Part shown: positions 37,477 through 46,957 of the stretch, piece after piece
Numbering within the stretch: the first letter of the stretch is position 1
How the letters are laid out: each line of letters begins with the position of its first letter
Assembly: GCA_028284345.1 (NCBI GenBank)
Contig: JANQRY010000006.1
Coordinates: forward strand, 186,001-250,000
DNA: 64,000 nucleotides
Source of the DNA: Hyphococcus sp.
GTDB taxonomy: Bacteria; Pseudomonadota; Alphaproteobacteria; Caulobacterales; Parvularculaceae
Reading direction: 5' to 3'
The notes under the pieces: model-generated
Databases searched by the model: none
Told to the model about the DNA's origin: nothing
The model's input: the letters and a program-made list of their open reading frames with translations, nothing else
Position numbers and translations under genes: made by a program

Positions 37477-38325
37477 GTGACTCACGTCATTGTTCTTGGA
37501 AATGAGAAGGGCGGGTCGGGCAAGACGACCACGGCGATGCATGTGGTGATCGCCCTCCTCAAAAGCGGCTGCCGCGTGGGCGCGATCGATCTCGATCTCA
37601 GGCAGCGCAGCCTGACGCGATATTTTGAAAATCGCCGAAAATTCAGTGAACTCAAGGGTAAAGACCTCTGCTTTCCGGTGATTTCGGAAGTCGAGGCCTG
37701 TTCCATCGACAGCCGCGAGGATTCCATGCGGCAAGAGACCGAAAACCTCGCTGCGGCGCTCTCGGCGCTGGAGGGGTGCGATTTCGCCGTCATTGACTGC
37801 CCCGGCGCCAACACGCATCTGTCACGGCTCGCTCATATCCACGCCGACACCATCATCACCCCGCTCAATGACAGCTTTGTCGATTTCGACCTTCTGGCGC
37901 GGATCGATCCGGAAACGGGCCGCATTTCGGGGCCGAGCCTTTACAGCGAGATGGTCTGGGATGCGCGCAAACGCCGGGCGATGACCGGCGTTCCGGGCTC
38001 GATTGACTGGGTTGTCCTGCGCAACCGGTTGTCGGCGACCCGCGCCAACAACAAGAAGCGCATGGGCGAGAAACTCGACGATCTTTCCGCGCGGATCGGC
38101 TTTCGGCTGGCGCGCGGGTTTGGCGATCGGGTCATTTACCGGGAGCTCTTTCCCACCGGTCTGACCCTGCTCGACCTCGGCGGCAAGGATTCGCCGGTGC
38201 GTCTTTCGACGATGAGCCATGTGACCGCGCGCCTTGAGATCCGCTCGCTCATCGCATCGCTGAACCTGCCTCGCGCCGTGTCTAAAGACGGCCAGGACGC
38301 GCCGGACGCCGTCGCAGCAGCGTAA
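37477..38325 (+). CDS. mipZ: Division-site positioning ATPase MipZ
   Basis: A 282-residue ParA-family ATPase that forms a bipolar gradient and blocks FtsZ assembly away from midcell. The deviant Walker A motif is NEKGGSGKTTTAMH at residue ~7, DLDLRQRSLTRYFENR follows switch I, and CDFAVIDCPGANTHLSR is the Walker B region. DWVVLRNRLSATRANNKKRM is characteristic of MipZ rather than ParA. A GTG start with AGAGGG six bases upstream fits. The track ORF reads back through the divergent gene and is not used. A J-domain gene follows. Confidence 0.93.
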   Translation: MTHVIVLGNEKGGSGKTTTAMHVVIALLKSGCRVGAIDLDLRQRSLTRYFENRRKFSELKGKDLCFPVISEVEACSIDSREDSMRQETENLAAALSALEGCDFAVIDCPGANTHLSRLAHIHADTIITPLNDSFVDFDLLARIDPETGRISGPSLYSEMVWDARKRRAMTGVPGSIDWVVLRNRLSATRANNKKRMGEKLDDLSARIGFRLARGFGDRVIYRELFPTGLTLLDLGGKDSPVRLSTMSHVTARLEIRSLIASLNLPRAVSKDGQDAPDAVAAA

Positions 38326-38421
38326 CGGGCGTCTGCGTTAAGTCATAGCGCTGCCCATCGTCGTCCGTCCGTGCTAGGACGGTCGTCGATTGTCACCCGT
38401 AACGCAGCGCCGCAGGAACCG

Positions 38422-38901
38422 ATGTCGCTTGGACTTGTCGCCTTGTTGATGGCCGCCGCCGGGGCCGGCTGGTTGCTGTTGCGGCTTGCGCGCAAGCAGG
38501 GAGATGGGTCTGCAGGCGGTGCGCGCAACGTGACGATGTTGAAAGCCATCGTCTGGTTCGGCCTCGCCGCCGCGCTGTTCGCGGCGAAACTCTGGCCGCT
38601 CGCCTTCATGGTGTTGATCGCCGCCGGCGGGGTCAGCGCCATCGAGATGTGGCGCGACCGCGCCGTCCGGGAAGACGAGGCGGCCAATGCGGCCGCGCGG
38701 CCGCCCGCGCGCATCATGGATGCGGCGGAGGCGGCCAGCGTCCTCGGCGTCGCCGACGACGCCGACGCCGACGCCATCCGCGCGGCGCACAAGAAACTCA
38801 TCGCGCAGATCCACCCCGACAAGGGCGGCACCGATTATCTCGCGGCGAAAATCAACGAAGCGCGGGACGTGATGCTGGCGAAGGTTGGAAATGGCGCCTA
38901 A
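38422..38901 (+). CDS. Membrane-anchored J-domain protein (Tim14/Pam18-like)
   Basis: This 159-residue protein has two hydrophobic segments in its first 75 residues (SLGLVALLMAAAGAGWLLLRLA; IVWFGLAAALFAAKLWPLAFMVLI) and a C-terminal J domain. The J domain reads EAASVLGV, IRAAHKKLIAQIHPDKGGTDYLAAKINEARD, with the HPD motif that stimulates Hsp70 ATPase. The spacing and wording closely resemble mitochondrial Tim14/DNAJC19 (HPDKGGSPYIAAKINEAKD). It should recruit DnaK to the membrane. ATG 38422 has AGGA five bases upstream and is preferred to the track start at 38371. Confidence 0.88.
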   Translation: MSLGLVALLMAAAGAGWLLLRLARKQGDGSAGGARNVTMLKAIVWFGLAAALFAAKLWPLAFMVLIAAGGVSAIEMWRDRAVREDEAANAAARPPARIMDAAEAASVLGVADDADADAIRAAHKKLIAQIHPDKGGTDYLAAKINEARDVMLAKVGNGA

Positions 38902-39625
38902 AGACGTTGCGCAGAACATCTACGATCCTGATTTCGTAAAAGACGTGTTCGATCGCTGCTCCGAAAAATACATCGCTTTTAGCTATGTCTGCTCCTTCGG
39001 GTTTACCGAACGCTGGCGGCGGCAGTGTGTGGCCGCATTGCCGCGAACAAGTAGCGAGGCAACGCGCGGTTACGATTTGATGGCTGGCACTGGCGAAGCT
39101 TGGCCGCACTTGTTGCGTATCCGCCCGGAAGTCGAAGAAGTAACAGCCGTTGATATTTCATCGGGGATGCACCGGCGTGCGATGGACAGGCTACATCGCC
39201 ACCGCGCAAACAAGATCGCGTTTATTGAAGACGACGTGCTGAAAAGCGATCTTCCCGCCGAAAGCGCGGATTTTGTTATTTCAACCTTTGGTTTGAAGAC
39301 TTTTAACGATACGCAGCTTCAAAAACTTGCTGCGCTGGTGTCGCGCGTGCTGAAACCCGGCGGGGTCTTCTCCATGATCGAAGCATCGGATCCGAAAGGA
39401 TGGACTTTTCGCCCATTATATCAATTCCATTTGCTACGGGTTCTGCCGATGATCGAAAGGCTGTTTCTGAATGGCGCGCAGGATTTTGCGATGATTGGGC
39501 GCTACACTACGAACTTTGGCGACACGCGACGTTTCGCCGAGCATTTAGCCCGCAATGGCCTGCAAACGGAGTATCGTCGATATTTCTTTGGTTGCGCGAC
39601 GGGCGTTGTCGGACGCAAACAGTAG
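38891..39625 (+). CDS. Class I SAM-dependent methyltransferase (UbiE-like)
   Basis: This 244-residue methyltransferase has motif I YDLMAGTGEAWPHL (residue ~65), the acidic residue VTAVDISSGM, a FIEDDVLKSDLPAESADFVISTFG block, and LKPGGVFSMIEASDP as the post-motif. The order fits UbiE/COQ5-type enzymes, but the substrate is not evident. The start overlaps the J-domain gene by 11 bases. Base composition is somewhat lower in GC than the flanking genes, which may indicate separate origin. Confidence 0.8.
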   Translation: MAPKDVAQNIYDPDFVKDVFDRCSEKYIAFSYVCSFGFTERWRRQCVAALPRTSSEATRGYDLMAGTGEAWPHLLRIRPEVEEVTAVDISSGMHRRAMDRLHRHRANKIAFIEDDVLKSDLPAESADFVISTFGLKTFNDTQLQKLAALVSRVLKPGGVFSMIEASDPKGWTFRPLYQFHLLRVLPMIERLFLNGAQDFAMIGRYTTNFGDTRRFAEHLARNGLQTEYRRYFFGCATGVVGRKQ

Positions 39626-39634
39626 CGATCGTCG

Positions 39635-40339
39635 TCACCCAAACAACTCACCCAGAAAATTCGTCATGGCCTGCCATGACCGCCGGTCTGCGTCGGCGTT
39701 ATAGACGGTTCCGAAGCCCGGATCGTTGGCGGCGGGGTTGGTGAAGGCGTGCATGGTTCGCCCGTAAGCGTGGAGCTGCCAGTCGGCGCCGGCCTTGGTC
39801 ATTTCCGTACTGAACGCTTCAACGTCCGACGGCGGCGCCATGGGATCGTCCCAGCCGTGCAGGACCAGCACTTTCGCATCGATGTTGTCTTTTGTGGCGC
39901 CCGGCGCGCCGAGTAGCCCGTGAAAGCTGACGACGCCTTTTGCGTCGCCGCCGGAGCGCGCGATATCGAGGACGCAAAGGCCGCCGAAGCAGAAACCGAT
40001 GGCGGCGAGGTTCGAGCCGTCGACCTCCGGCAACGCCTTCGCCATGGCGACAACGTCGCTGAGGCGCGCCTGCAGCATGGCGCGGTCGCCGACGAATGGC
40101 TCGATCAGTTTCTGGTTTTCTTCCGTGGACTGTCCGAGAACGCCCTTGCCGAACAGATCGACAGCGACGCCGGTATAGCCGAGACCGGCGAGGGCCGTCG
40201 CCTTGTTGTTTTCAAAATCCGACCGCCCGGCCCAGGCGTGAAACACCAGAACCCCCGGCGCCGGTTCTCCGTTATGGGCGACGAACGCCTCGAAGGTTTT
40301 GCCGTCAATGTCGTAGTCGTGCGCGCGGGTTTCGGTCAT
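39635..40339 (-). CDS. Dienelactone hydrolase family protein
   Basis: This 234-residue alpha/beta hydrolase has the DLH-type nucleophile elbow IGFCFGGL with a catalytic Cys, the acid in VLHGWDDPMAP, and His in GRTMHAFTNP. It probably hydrolyses a lactone or ester; the exact substrate is unknown. ATG 40339 has GGAG seven bases upstream. The track extends the ORF into the pyk 3' region. It lies behind pyk on the same strand. Confidence 0.88.
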   Translation of the reverse strand: MTETRAHDYDIDGKTFEAFVAHNGEPAPGVLVFHAWAGRSDFENNKATALAGLGYTGVAVDLFGKGVLGQSTEENQKLIEPFVGDRAMLQARLSDVVAMAKALPEVDGSNLAAIGFCFGGLCVLDIARSGGDAKGVVSFHGLLGAPGATKDNIDAKVLVLHGWDDPMAPPSDVEAFSTEMTKAGADWQLHAYGRTMHAFTNPAANDPGFGTVYNADADRRSWQAMTNFLGELFG

Positions 40340-40388
40340 GGGGACGCTCCTTGCCTGTGAGACGCGCGCAGATTTGCGCGAAGGTGCG

Positions 40389-41810
40389 TCAGCTTTCAAG
40401 GGCGCCGATGCGGCTGATTTTGAGCGTGTTGGTCTTGCCCGGTCGGCCGAACGGATAGCCGGCGAGAATGATGATGCGGTCGCCGTCCTCGCCGCCATGG
40501 TCGACGGCGAGGCGGTCCGCCTTTTCGATCATTTCATGGAAGTGGGAAATGTCCTCGGTGACGACGGGCCTGACGCCCCAATAGAGGGCGAGGTTGCGCG
40601 CGACCCGTTCATCCGGCGTTGCGGCGACGACCGGGCAATGGGGCCGGTCGCGGGAGAGCCGCCGCGCCGTTGAGCCGGTCTTCGTGTAGGCGACGGCGTA
40701 GCGGCAATGCAGCACTTCGGCGATGCGCCGGGCCGACAGGGTCATGGCGTCGGCGGTGGTGTAGTCTTCGTCCTCGCGCCGGTCGCTCTTATAGCTGCCG
40801 GATTCGTCGTCCTTTTCCGTGGCGACAATGATCCGGTCCATGATGGCGACGGCGGTCGGCGGATGACGGCCGACGGCGGTCTCGGCCGACAACATCACCG
40901 CGTCGGCGCCCTGATAGACGGCGGTCGAGACGTCGGAGGCTTCGGCCCGGGTCGGGGCGATCGATTCGACCATGGATTCCAGCATGTGCGTTGCGACGAT
41001 CACCGGCTTGCCGGCGCGGCGGCAGGCGCGAATGATGCGGCGCTGGATCAGCGGCACGTCTTCGGGCGCGCATTCGACGCCGAGATCGCCCCGGGCGACC
41101 ATGATGGCGTCGGCCTTGTCGATGATCTCGTCGAGATAGTCGACAGCCTGGGGCTTTTCGATTTTTGCGATGATCCCGGCGCGGCCCCTGATCAGCGTTT
41201 TCGCCTCGTCAATGTCCTCGGGCTTCTGAACAAAAGAGAGGGCGACGTAATCGACGCCGAGGCTGAGGGCGAATTCGAGATCTTCGCGGTCCTTGTCCGT
41301 CAACGCCGAAATCGGCAGGACGCGGCCCGGCGCGTTGACGCCCTTGCGGTCTTTCAGCACGCCGGGCGTATCGGCTCTCACCGTAATGGCGTCGCCTTTG
41401 CGCGCGGAGACCGTGACCTGCAGTTTGCCGTCGTCGAATTTGAGCATGTCGCCGGGCTCAAGGATGTCGAGGAGTTCTTTGTGCGGGATCGGGATGACGC
41501 CGGCCTCGTTCGTTTCCCCGGCGTGAGCGAGTTTGTATTCCGCGCCGTATCTCAGCGTGATTTCGCCGCCTTTAAACGCCCCGGTGCGGATTTTCGGCCC
41601 CTGCAGGTCCGCAAAGACGGCGAGCGGCGTTCCGGTCTCCGTTTCGATGCGGCGGATAGCTTTCGAGATCTGCGCCAGTTTTTCATGCTGGCCGTGGCTC
41701 ATATTGAGCCGAAAGACGTCGACGCCGGCGTCGTGGATGAGCCGCAACATGGAGGGCGAGGAACTCGCCGGTCCGATGGTTGCTACGATTTTCGCCAGGC
41801 GCTTTCGCAT
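40389..41810 (-). CDS. pyk: Pyruvate kinase
   Basis: The 473-residue glycolytic enzyme transfers phosphate from phosphoenolpyruvate to ADP. The N-terminus RLAKIVATIGPAS, FRLNMSHG, the active-site block IIAKIEKPQAVDYLDEI, MVARGDLGVE and the KPVIVATHMLESM region are all intact, with a regular C-terminal regulatory domain. It is separated from petC by a hairpin and from the hydrolase by about 50 bases. Confidence 0.96.
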   Translation of the reverse strand: MRKRLAKIVATIGPASSSPSMLRLIHDAGVDVFRLNMSHGQHEKLAQISKAIRRIETETGTPLAVFADLQGPKIRTGAFKGGEITLRYGAEYKLAHAGETNEAGVIPIPHKELLDILEPGDMLKFDDGKLQVTVSARKGDAITVRADTPGVLKDRKGVNAPGRVLPISALTDKDREDLEFALSLGVDYVALSFVQKPEDIDEAKTLIRGRAGIIAKIEKPQAVDYLDEIIDKADAIMVARGDLGVECAPEDVPLIQRRIIRACRRAGKPVIVATHMLESMVESIAPTRAEASDVSTAVYQGADAVMLSAETAVGRHPPTAVAIMDRIIVATEKDDESGSYKSDRREDEDYTTADAMTLSARRIAEVLHCRYAVAYTKTGSTARRLSRDRPHCPVVAATPDERVARNLALYWGVRPVVTEDISHFHEMIEKADRLAVDHGGEDGDRIIILAGYPFGRPGKTNTLKISRIGALES

Positions 41811-41863
41811 TTGGCGACGTTATGGCCGTTTTCGGCGATAGGAAAGCCGCGAGTTTCCGTTGT

Positions 41864-41885
41864 GGCGTCCCCTTTAGGGGACGCC
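41864..41885. terminator. Hairpin downstream of petC
   Basis: GGCGTCCCC and GGGGACGCC pair perfectly across a TTTA loop right after the petC stop. No U-tract follows on the minus strand, so it is a probable 3'-end stabiliser or weak terminator. Confidence 0.5.
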
Positions 41886-41892
41886 CGCCGCG

Positions 41893-42819
41893 TCAATGGG
41901 CGTCGGACCAGATTTTGCGGTAGGACCAGTAAAGCAGGCCGGCGAGGATCACGAGGTAGATGATCGTGACGAAGCCGAGGGATTTACGCGCTTCCATTTT
42001 CGGCTCAGCGGCCCACATCAGAAACTCGGTGACGTCGGCGGCATACTGCTCAACCGTTTGCGGCGAGCCGTCGGCGTATTCGATCATGCCGTCGGCCAGC
42101 GGCGGCGCCATGGCGAGAACGCCGCCCAGCGGGACCTCGACGCCCTCCTGCGCATAACCCTTTTCGTCCACATATTCCGGTTTCAGGTTCTGGGACATGT
42201 CGCCGGGGAAATAGGGGTTGTAGTAAAGGCCCGGGGCGACCTCGACCGTTGACGGCGCGTCTTCGTACCCGACAAGCAGGCTATAGAGATAATCGGGCCC
42301 GTGATGGCGCGCCTTGGTGATCAGCGACAGGTCCGGCGGCAGCGCGTTGTTGTTGGCGAGGCGCGCAATCTGTTCGTTGGCAAAGGGCCCGGGAATGCGG
42401 TCGGAAGGCAGGGCCGGGCGTTGGAACATCTCGCCGAACTCGTCCGGCCCGTCCGTCACCTGAAATCTGTAATTCGCGGCAATCGCTTTGACCACCGGGT
42501 TTTCGTTCGGGTTGGAACAGTCAACGCTCTCCGGGACGCCGGCCGGGCATTGGTCAAGATAAAACGGCCCGCCCTTTTGTCCGAGATTGCGGAAGGACAG
42601 GAGCTCCACGCCGTGACAGTTTGAGCACAAGGCCTCGTAGACCTGGAAACCCCGTTGCAGCGCGTATTGGTCGAACGTTCCGAAGGGGCCGGCGAAGTGC
42701 CAGTGATGATGCTGGACCTTCTTGGCTTTGCCGGCCGCTGCGTTGGCGGCGGCGGCGGCGGCGAAGGAGGCGCAAAGCGCAAGGACGATCAGGCGGGCGT
42801 GTTTCATCGTAATGCTCAT
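41893..42819 (-). CDS. petC: Cytochrome c1
   Basis: The 308-residue haem c subunit of the cytochrome bc1 complex. The signal peptide ends near ANAAAGK. The haem-binding CSNCH lies at residue ~55, the axial Met region in GGVLAMAPPL, and the single C-terminal anchor is SLGFVTIIYLVILAGLLYWSYRKIW. The track ORF fuses it to a shadow of petB; the ATG at 42819 (or 42807) is right. It accepts electrons from the Rieske protein and passes them to a soluble cytochrome. Confidence 0.95.
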   Translation of the reverse strand: MSITMKHARLIVLALCASFAAAAAANAAAGKAKKVQHHHWHFAGPFGTFDQYALQRGFQVYEALCSNCHGVELLSFRNLGQKGGPFYLDQCPAGVPESVDCSNPNENPVVKAIAANYRFQVTDGPDEFGEMFQRPALPSDRIPGPFANEQIARLANNNALPPDLSLITKARHHGPDYLYSLLVGYEDAPSTVEVAPGLYYNPYFPGDMSQNLKPEYVDEKGYAQEGVEVPLGGVLAMAPPLADGMIEYADGSPQTVEQYAADVTEFLMWAAEPKMEARKSLGFVTIIYLVILAGLLYWSYRKIWSDAH

Positions 42820-42824
42820 TGCGA

Positions 42825-44114
42825 TTATTCCGCAGGGACGGCGCCGGCCGGCGCGGCCGCTTCGGGCGGTTTCGGTTTGGTCACGGCCTCGGCGATGGAT
42901 CGCGGCATGGGCTTCGGCGTTTCCATGATGCCGAGGAGGGGCAGGATCAGGAGGAAGAACGCGAAGTAGTAGGCGGTGAAGATCTGCGCCCACATGACAT
43001 AGATGCCTTCCGCCGGTTTGCCGCCCAGCCAGCCAAGCGCGAGGCAGGCGACGACGAAGAGGAAGAACCACAACCGCGCCACCGGGCGATAGCGCATGGA
43101 GCGCACTTTCGACGTGTCGAGCCAGGGCAGGACGAACAACACCAGGATCGAACCGAACATGGCGAGGACGCCGCCGAGTTTCGCCGAGATCGGGCCGATG
43201 TCGAAGGTGATGGCGCGCAGGATCGCGTAGAACGGCAGGAAGTACCATTCCGGCACGATCGAGGGCGGCGTCACCAGCGGGTTCGCTTCGATATAGTTGT
43301 CGGCGTGCCCGAGCGCGTTCGGATTAAAGAACACGAAAGCGGCGAACAGGATCAGGAACAGAACGATGGCGAAGCCGTCTTTCACCGTGAAATACGGGTG
43401 AAACGGCAGCGTGTCCTTTTTCACGTCCTTTACGTCGACGCCGGTCGGATTGTTGTTGCCGCTGGTGTGGAACGCCCAGATGTGCAGCGCGACGACGCCG
43501 AAGATGGCGAAGGGCAGGAGATAATGCAGCGAGAAGAACCGGTTCAGCGTCGGATTGTCGACGGAGAACCCGCCCCAGAGCAGCGTGCGGATGCTTTCGC
43601 CGACCACCGGGATGGCCGAGAACAGATTGGTGATCACCGTCGCGCCCCAATAGGACATCTGACCCCAGGGGAGCACATAGCCCATGAACGCCGTCGCCAT
43701 CATCAGGAGGAAGATGATGACGCCGAGAATCCAGCTCATCTCCCGCGGCGCCTTGTAGGAGCCGTAATAAAGACCGCGGAACATGTGAATATAGACAGCG
43801 AGGAAAAACAGCGACGCGCCGTTGGAATGGAGATAGCGCATCAGCCAGCCATAGTTCACGTCGCGCATGATGTGTTCCACCGACGCGAAGGCGTAATCGA
43901 CATGGGGCGTATAGTGCATGGCGAGGATAACGCCGGTGATGATCTGGATAACGAGGCAGATCACAAGGATGGCGCCGAAGGTCCACCAGTAGTTGAGGTT
44001 CTTCGGCGTCGGGAAGTCCATGAAGTCGGCGCTGAAACGGACAATCGGCAGACGCTTGTCGAGCCATTTCTCGAAGCCGGTGGACGGATTGTATGTAGAC
44101 GGATGACCGCTCAT
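42825..44114 (-). CDS. petB: Cytochrome b of the bc1 complex
   Basis: A 429-residue membrane subunit with two b haems. [25 protein letters not shown] and [10 protein letters not shown] bracket the haem ligands, [14 protein letters not shown] and [19 protein letters not shown] carry the Qo-site PEWY motif. ATG 44114 starts the family N-terminus. It lies between petA and petC with gaps under 20 bases. Confidence 0.96.
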   Translation of the reverse strand: MSGHPSTYNPSTGFEKWLDKRLPIVRFSADFMDFPTPKNLNYWWTFGAILVICLVIQIITGVILAMHYTPHVDYAFASVEHIMRDVNYGWLMRYLHSNGASLFFLAVYIHMFRGLYYGSYKAPREMSWILGVIIFLLMMATAFMGYVLPWGQMSYWGATVITNLFSAIPVVGESIRTLLWGGFSVDNPTLNRFFSLHYLLPFAIFGVVALHIWAFHTSGNNNPTGVDVKDVKKDTLPFHPYFTVKDGFAIVLFLILFAAFVFFNPNALGHADNYIEANPLVTPPSIVPEWYFLPFYAILRAITFDIGPISAKLGGVLAMFGSILVLFVLPWLDTSKVRSMRYRPVARLWFFLFVVACLALGWLGGKPAEGIYVMWAQIFTAYYFAFFLLILPLLGIMETPKPMPRSIAEAVTKPKPPEAAAPAGAVPAE

Positions 44115-44128
44115 TTGTTGTCTTCCTG

Positions 44129-44722
44129 CTAGCCGATGCGCACGACAGTGTCGGATATGAACTGGAATGGCGGGATGGGGAGGTTCTCCGGCGCCGGTCC
44201 TTTTCGAATACGGCCCGCCGTATCGTAATGAGAGCCGTGGCACGGGCAGAACCAGCCGCCATATTCGCCCTTGTTTTCGCCGGACGTCGTGCCGAGCGGG
44301 ATGCAGCCGAGATGGGTGCAGACGCCGACGAGGACCAGCCATTCCGGTTTCGCTTCGCCGTCGGCGCTGGTCGTGCGCGCATTGTCGCTCGCCTCGGCGC
44401 CGGACAGATTGGCGTTGCGCGCGTCGTCATCGACGAGGGCGGATAACGGTGTTGTTTCGGCGTCTTCAATTTCCGCCGGCGTGCGCCGGCGGATGAACAC
44501 CGGCTTGCCCTGCCAGAAGATCTTGATCGCTTGGCCCACCTCAACGGCGGAGAGATCGACTTCCTTGGTCGACAGCGCCAGCACCGAGGCGTCCGGGTTC
44601 ATCTGATGCACCAGCGGCCAGGCGACCGCGGCCGCGCCGACGGCCGTGGCGGCCGTGCTGAAGATATGAATAAAGTCCCGGCGGGTTGGTTCGCCCGTTT
44701 GCGTCGGATCGCTGGTCGTCAT
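44129..44722 (-). CDS. petA: Rieske iron-sulfur subunit of the bc1 complex
   Basis: A 197-residue 2Fe-2S protein. A Tat-like signal anchor ([25 protein letters not shown]) precedes the head domain, whose cluster ligands are CTHLGC and CPCHGSHYD. The region between residues ~85 and 130 contains an Asn/Ala/Asp-rich loop longer than in minimal Rieske proteins. The track begins at a TTG seven codons upstream; ATG 44722 is preferred. It is the first gene of petA-petB-petC. Confidence 0.95.
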   Translation of the reverse strand: MTTSDPTQTGEPTRRDFIHIFSTAATAVGAAAVAWPLVHQMNPDASVLALSTKEVDLSAVEVGQAIKIFWQGKPVFIRRRTPAEIEDAETTPLSALVDDDARNANLSGAEASDNARTTSADGEAKPEWLVLVGVCTHLGCIPLGTTSGENKGEYGGWFCPCHGSHYDTAGRIRKGPAPENLPIPPFQFISDTVVRIG

Positions 44723-44882
44723 TGCAAATGTCGCCCCTGACAAGTTATCGCGCTGTTATCTCGGTGGAATTGCGCGCGCGTGTTTTGCATGTCCTATGTA
44801 CTAAGTCTAGGCGGTGAGGGACTGCGGCCTAGCGTCGCTCACCGGGCGGCGCATCGGCGCAAACGATAAGGAAAAGGCGACC

Positions 44883-45338
44883 TTGCGACTGGCGCTCTAT
44901 CAACCGGACATCCCCCAGAATGTCGGCGCGGCGATTCGGGCGGCGGCCTGCTTTGGCGCTGCGGCGGAGATTATTGAGCCCTGCGGGTTTCCGCTCAATG
45001 CGCGGGACGTGCGGCGTGCGGCCATGGATTACAGCGCAATGGCGCCGCCCGCGGCCCATGCAAGCTGGCGCGCCTTTCTCGACACGGTTGGCGGCGCGCG
45101 TCTCGTCCTGCTGACGACGGCGGGGGATGCGTCCTTGTGGTCGTTCGGCTTTCGCGACGACGATATCTTGATCCTCGGCCGGGAAAGCGCCGGCGTTCCG
45201 CAAGAGGTCCACGACGCGGCCTCGGCGCGCCTTCGCATCCCGATGGCCGAAGGCGCGCGATCGCTCAATGTGGCGACCGCCGGCGCCATCGCGCTCGCCG
45301 AGGCCCGCCGGCAATTGGGGTGGGGAAGTCGAGCCTAG
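44883..45338 (+). CDS. trmL: tRNA (cytidine(34)-2'-O)-methyltransferase TrmL
   Basis: This 151-residue SPOUT methyltransferase modifies the wobble ribose in tRNA-Leu. LYQPDIPQNVGAAIRAAACFGA, ILGRESAGVPQEV and RSLNVATAGAIALAEA are the three SPOUT motifs. The likely start is TTG 44883, with AAGG five bases upstream, which gives the family N-terminus; the track start adds 23 unrelated residues. The stop shares a CTAG with the stop of the convergent neighbour. It diverges from petA. Confidence 0.92.
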   Translation: MRLALYQPDIPQNVGAAIRAAACFGAAAEIIEPCGFPLNARDVRRAAMDYSAMAPPAAHASWRAFLDTVGGARLVLLTTAGDASLWSFGFRDDDILILGRESAGVPQEVHDAASARLRIPMAEGARSLNVATAGAIALAEARRQLGWGSRA

Positions 45339-45712
45339 AAGGCCCAACTGCCGGGATTGTCGATGGGTTCGCCCTTGGACAGCGCCTGCATGCCTTTGAC
45401 GATGCGGACGATGTACCAGACCAGCACGACAATGATCAGCACAAACCCAATCAGAACAACCATCAGCAGACAACTGATCAGACCGTATAGAAGGCCTTTC
45501 CAGAAGATATTGATCTGATTGTTATAATGAGATTTCAGCCAATCCGGCGCTTCGCCCTTGGCCATATAGGCCATGACGACGCCGACGATTGAGGTGACGC
45601 CGACGATGAAGGCGACCAGATAGAGAATATAGATCAGGTTGGCGTTGCCGCGCTCGCTGGGGTTGGTTGAGATGGGCGGCTCCTGGCTCGGCGTCGGCTG
45701 CGTGTCGGACAT
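45335..45712 (-). CDS. DUF4870-like membrane protein
   Basis: This 125-residue protein has a Pro/Ser-rich N-terminus and three hydrophobic stretches: [26 protein letters not shown], a central [17 protein letters not shown] and [35 protein letters not shown] is the signature of the DUF4870/YbaN-like small membrane family. The function is unknown. GAGGAA precedes the ATG at seven bases. Confidence 0.8.
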   Translation of the reverse strand: MSDTQPTPSQEPPISTNPSERGNANLIYILYLVAFIVGVTSIVGVVMAYMAKGEAPDWLKSHYNNQINIFWKGLLYGLISCLLMVVLIGFVLIIVVLVWYIVRIVKGMQALSKGEPIDNPGSWAF

Positions 45713-45864
45713 CGCTCGGTTCCTCTTATGGCTGCGGCGTCAGGGCCGTCACGATGGGCCGGTTCGGCATCGTTCGCAAATGCAACGCAAACGCTTGTCG
45801 CCCGCGCCGCCCATTGATAGGAAGCCGCCCGAATCACCTGTTTTCACCCGCAAGGACAAATATC

Positions 45865-46287
45865 ATGGCGCTCGAACGCACCTTTTCCATCATCAAGCCC
45901 GACGCAACCCGTCGCAACATCATCGGCAAGGTCATCGCCAAGCTGGAAGAGGGCGGCCTGCGCGTCATCGCCCAGAAGCGCATTCACATGACCCGGGAGC
46001 AGGCGGAAGGGTTTTACGCCGTCCACAAGGAGCGCCCGTTTTTCGGCGAGCTTGTGGAGTTCATGATGTCCGGCCCCGTGGTCGTCCAGGTCCTCGAAGG
46101 CGATAACGCCATTAAACGCAATCGCGAAATCATGGGCGACACCAACCCGAAAGACGCCGCCCCCGGCACCATCCGCGCCGAGTTCGCCGAATCCATCGGC
46201 GAAAACACCGTACACGGATCCGACGGTCCCGACACGGCTCGGGACGAGATCAAGTTCTTTTTCTCCGACGACGAAATCGTCGGCTAG
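45865..46287 (+). CDS. ndk: Nucleoside diphosphate kinase
   Basis: The 140-residue enzyme equilibrates nucleoside triphosphates. [18 protein letters not shown] is the N-terminal motif and [20 protein letters not shown] contains the phosphorylated His near residue 117. The track ORF starts 66 codons too early and reads through the upstream gap; ATG 45865 is correct. Confidence 0.96.
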   Translation: MALERTFSIIKPDATRRNIIGKVIAKLEEGGLRVIAQKRIHMTREQAEGFYAVHKERPFFGELVEFMMSGPVVVQVLEGDNAIKRNREIMGDTNPKDAAPGTIRAEFAESIGENTVHGSDGPDTARDEIKFFFSDDEIVG

Positions 46288-46334
46288 CGGCGGCGGGTTT
46301 TCGTTCCTATATCGGTTCCGGGAGGGATTCGCAT

Positions 46335-46502
46335 ATGGATCGGAAAATCAAAATTGAACAGCATGGCGGGCTCGGCGTCCTCTGGATGATCGGCTGGCTC
46401 TTTACGATCGGGTTCTTGAAATTCGGCTTCTGGAAAGGCGTCCTTGCGCTGATTGTCTGGCCGTATTTCCTCGGCGCCCATTTCGCCGCGATCACAGGGT
46501 AG
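46335..46502 (+). CDS. Small membrane protein (55 aa), missed by the ORF track
   Basis: This ORF encodes 55 residues: a short basic start (MDRKIKIEQHGG) and one or two hydrophobic helices (LGVLWMIGWLFTIGFLKFG, GVLALIVWPYFLGAHFA). A strong GGAGGG lies eight bases upstream of the ATG. It follows ndk on the same strand. I recognise no named family. Confidence 0.8.
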   Translation: MDRKIKIEQHGGLGVLWMIGWLFTIGFLKFGFWKGVLALIVWPYFLGAHFAAITG

Positions 46503-46549
46503 GGGCGACGCGCCGCCGATATGGCGTAGCCCTACATTCCGTAAACTGA

Positions 46550-46945
46550 GTGACCGGAAACTTACTGATCGATTCGGCGATTTCCCTCAGCGCCATTGCG
46601 TTGATGGTGTTCGCCGCCTGGCTCGCGTTCAGGGCGCCGCCGGCGGTCGTCGATGAAAGCGCCGCCCAGTCGCGCCTTGCGTTCGACGAGCCCGATTTTC
46701 AGCCCTTGGCGTGGCTTTTCGACGGTGAAGGCCGGGCCGCGCTTGCCGAAGGCGCCGACGGAGACTTCGCCCTTGTCTTCCGCCTTGGCGCCGATCTCGT
46801 CACGCGCCGGTTCCCGGCCGGCGTGGCGTCGGCAACGGCGAAGGAGGGTGCGCTTATCGTCAGGCCGGCCGATCCGGGGGCGGGCCCGGTGACGTTGCGC
46901 GCAGCCGGCGCTGACGACTGGGCTCGCAAAATCGCCGCCGGGTGA
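46550..46945 (+). CDS. Hypothetical single-pass membrane protein
   Basis: A 131-residue protein with an N-terminal hydrophobic helix (ISLSAIALMVFAAWLAFRA) and a soluble remainder that alternates acidic and hydrophobic segments. No family is recognised. It starts at GTG with no convincing Shine-Dalgarno and sits directly before the sterol-desaturase gene, 12 bases away, so co-transcription is likely. Confidence 0.6.
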   Translation: MTGNLLIDSAISLSAIALMVFAAWLAFRAPPAVVDESAAQSRLAFDEPDFQPLAWLFDGEGRAALAEGADGDFALVFRLGADLVTRRFPAGVASATAKEGALIVRPADPGAGPVTLRAAGADDWARKIAAG

Positions 46946-46957
46946 TATCAACAGACC

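Noticed and set aside
42819-44132. 437-aa forward ORF over petB
   Set aside because: Shadow of the cytochrome b gene on the other strand, lacking any recognisable motif.
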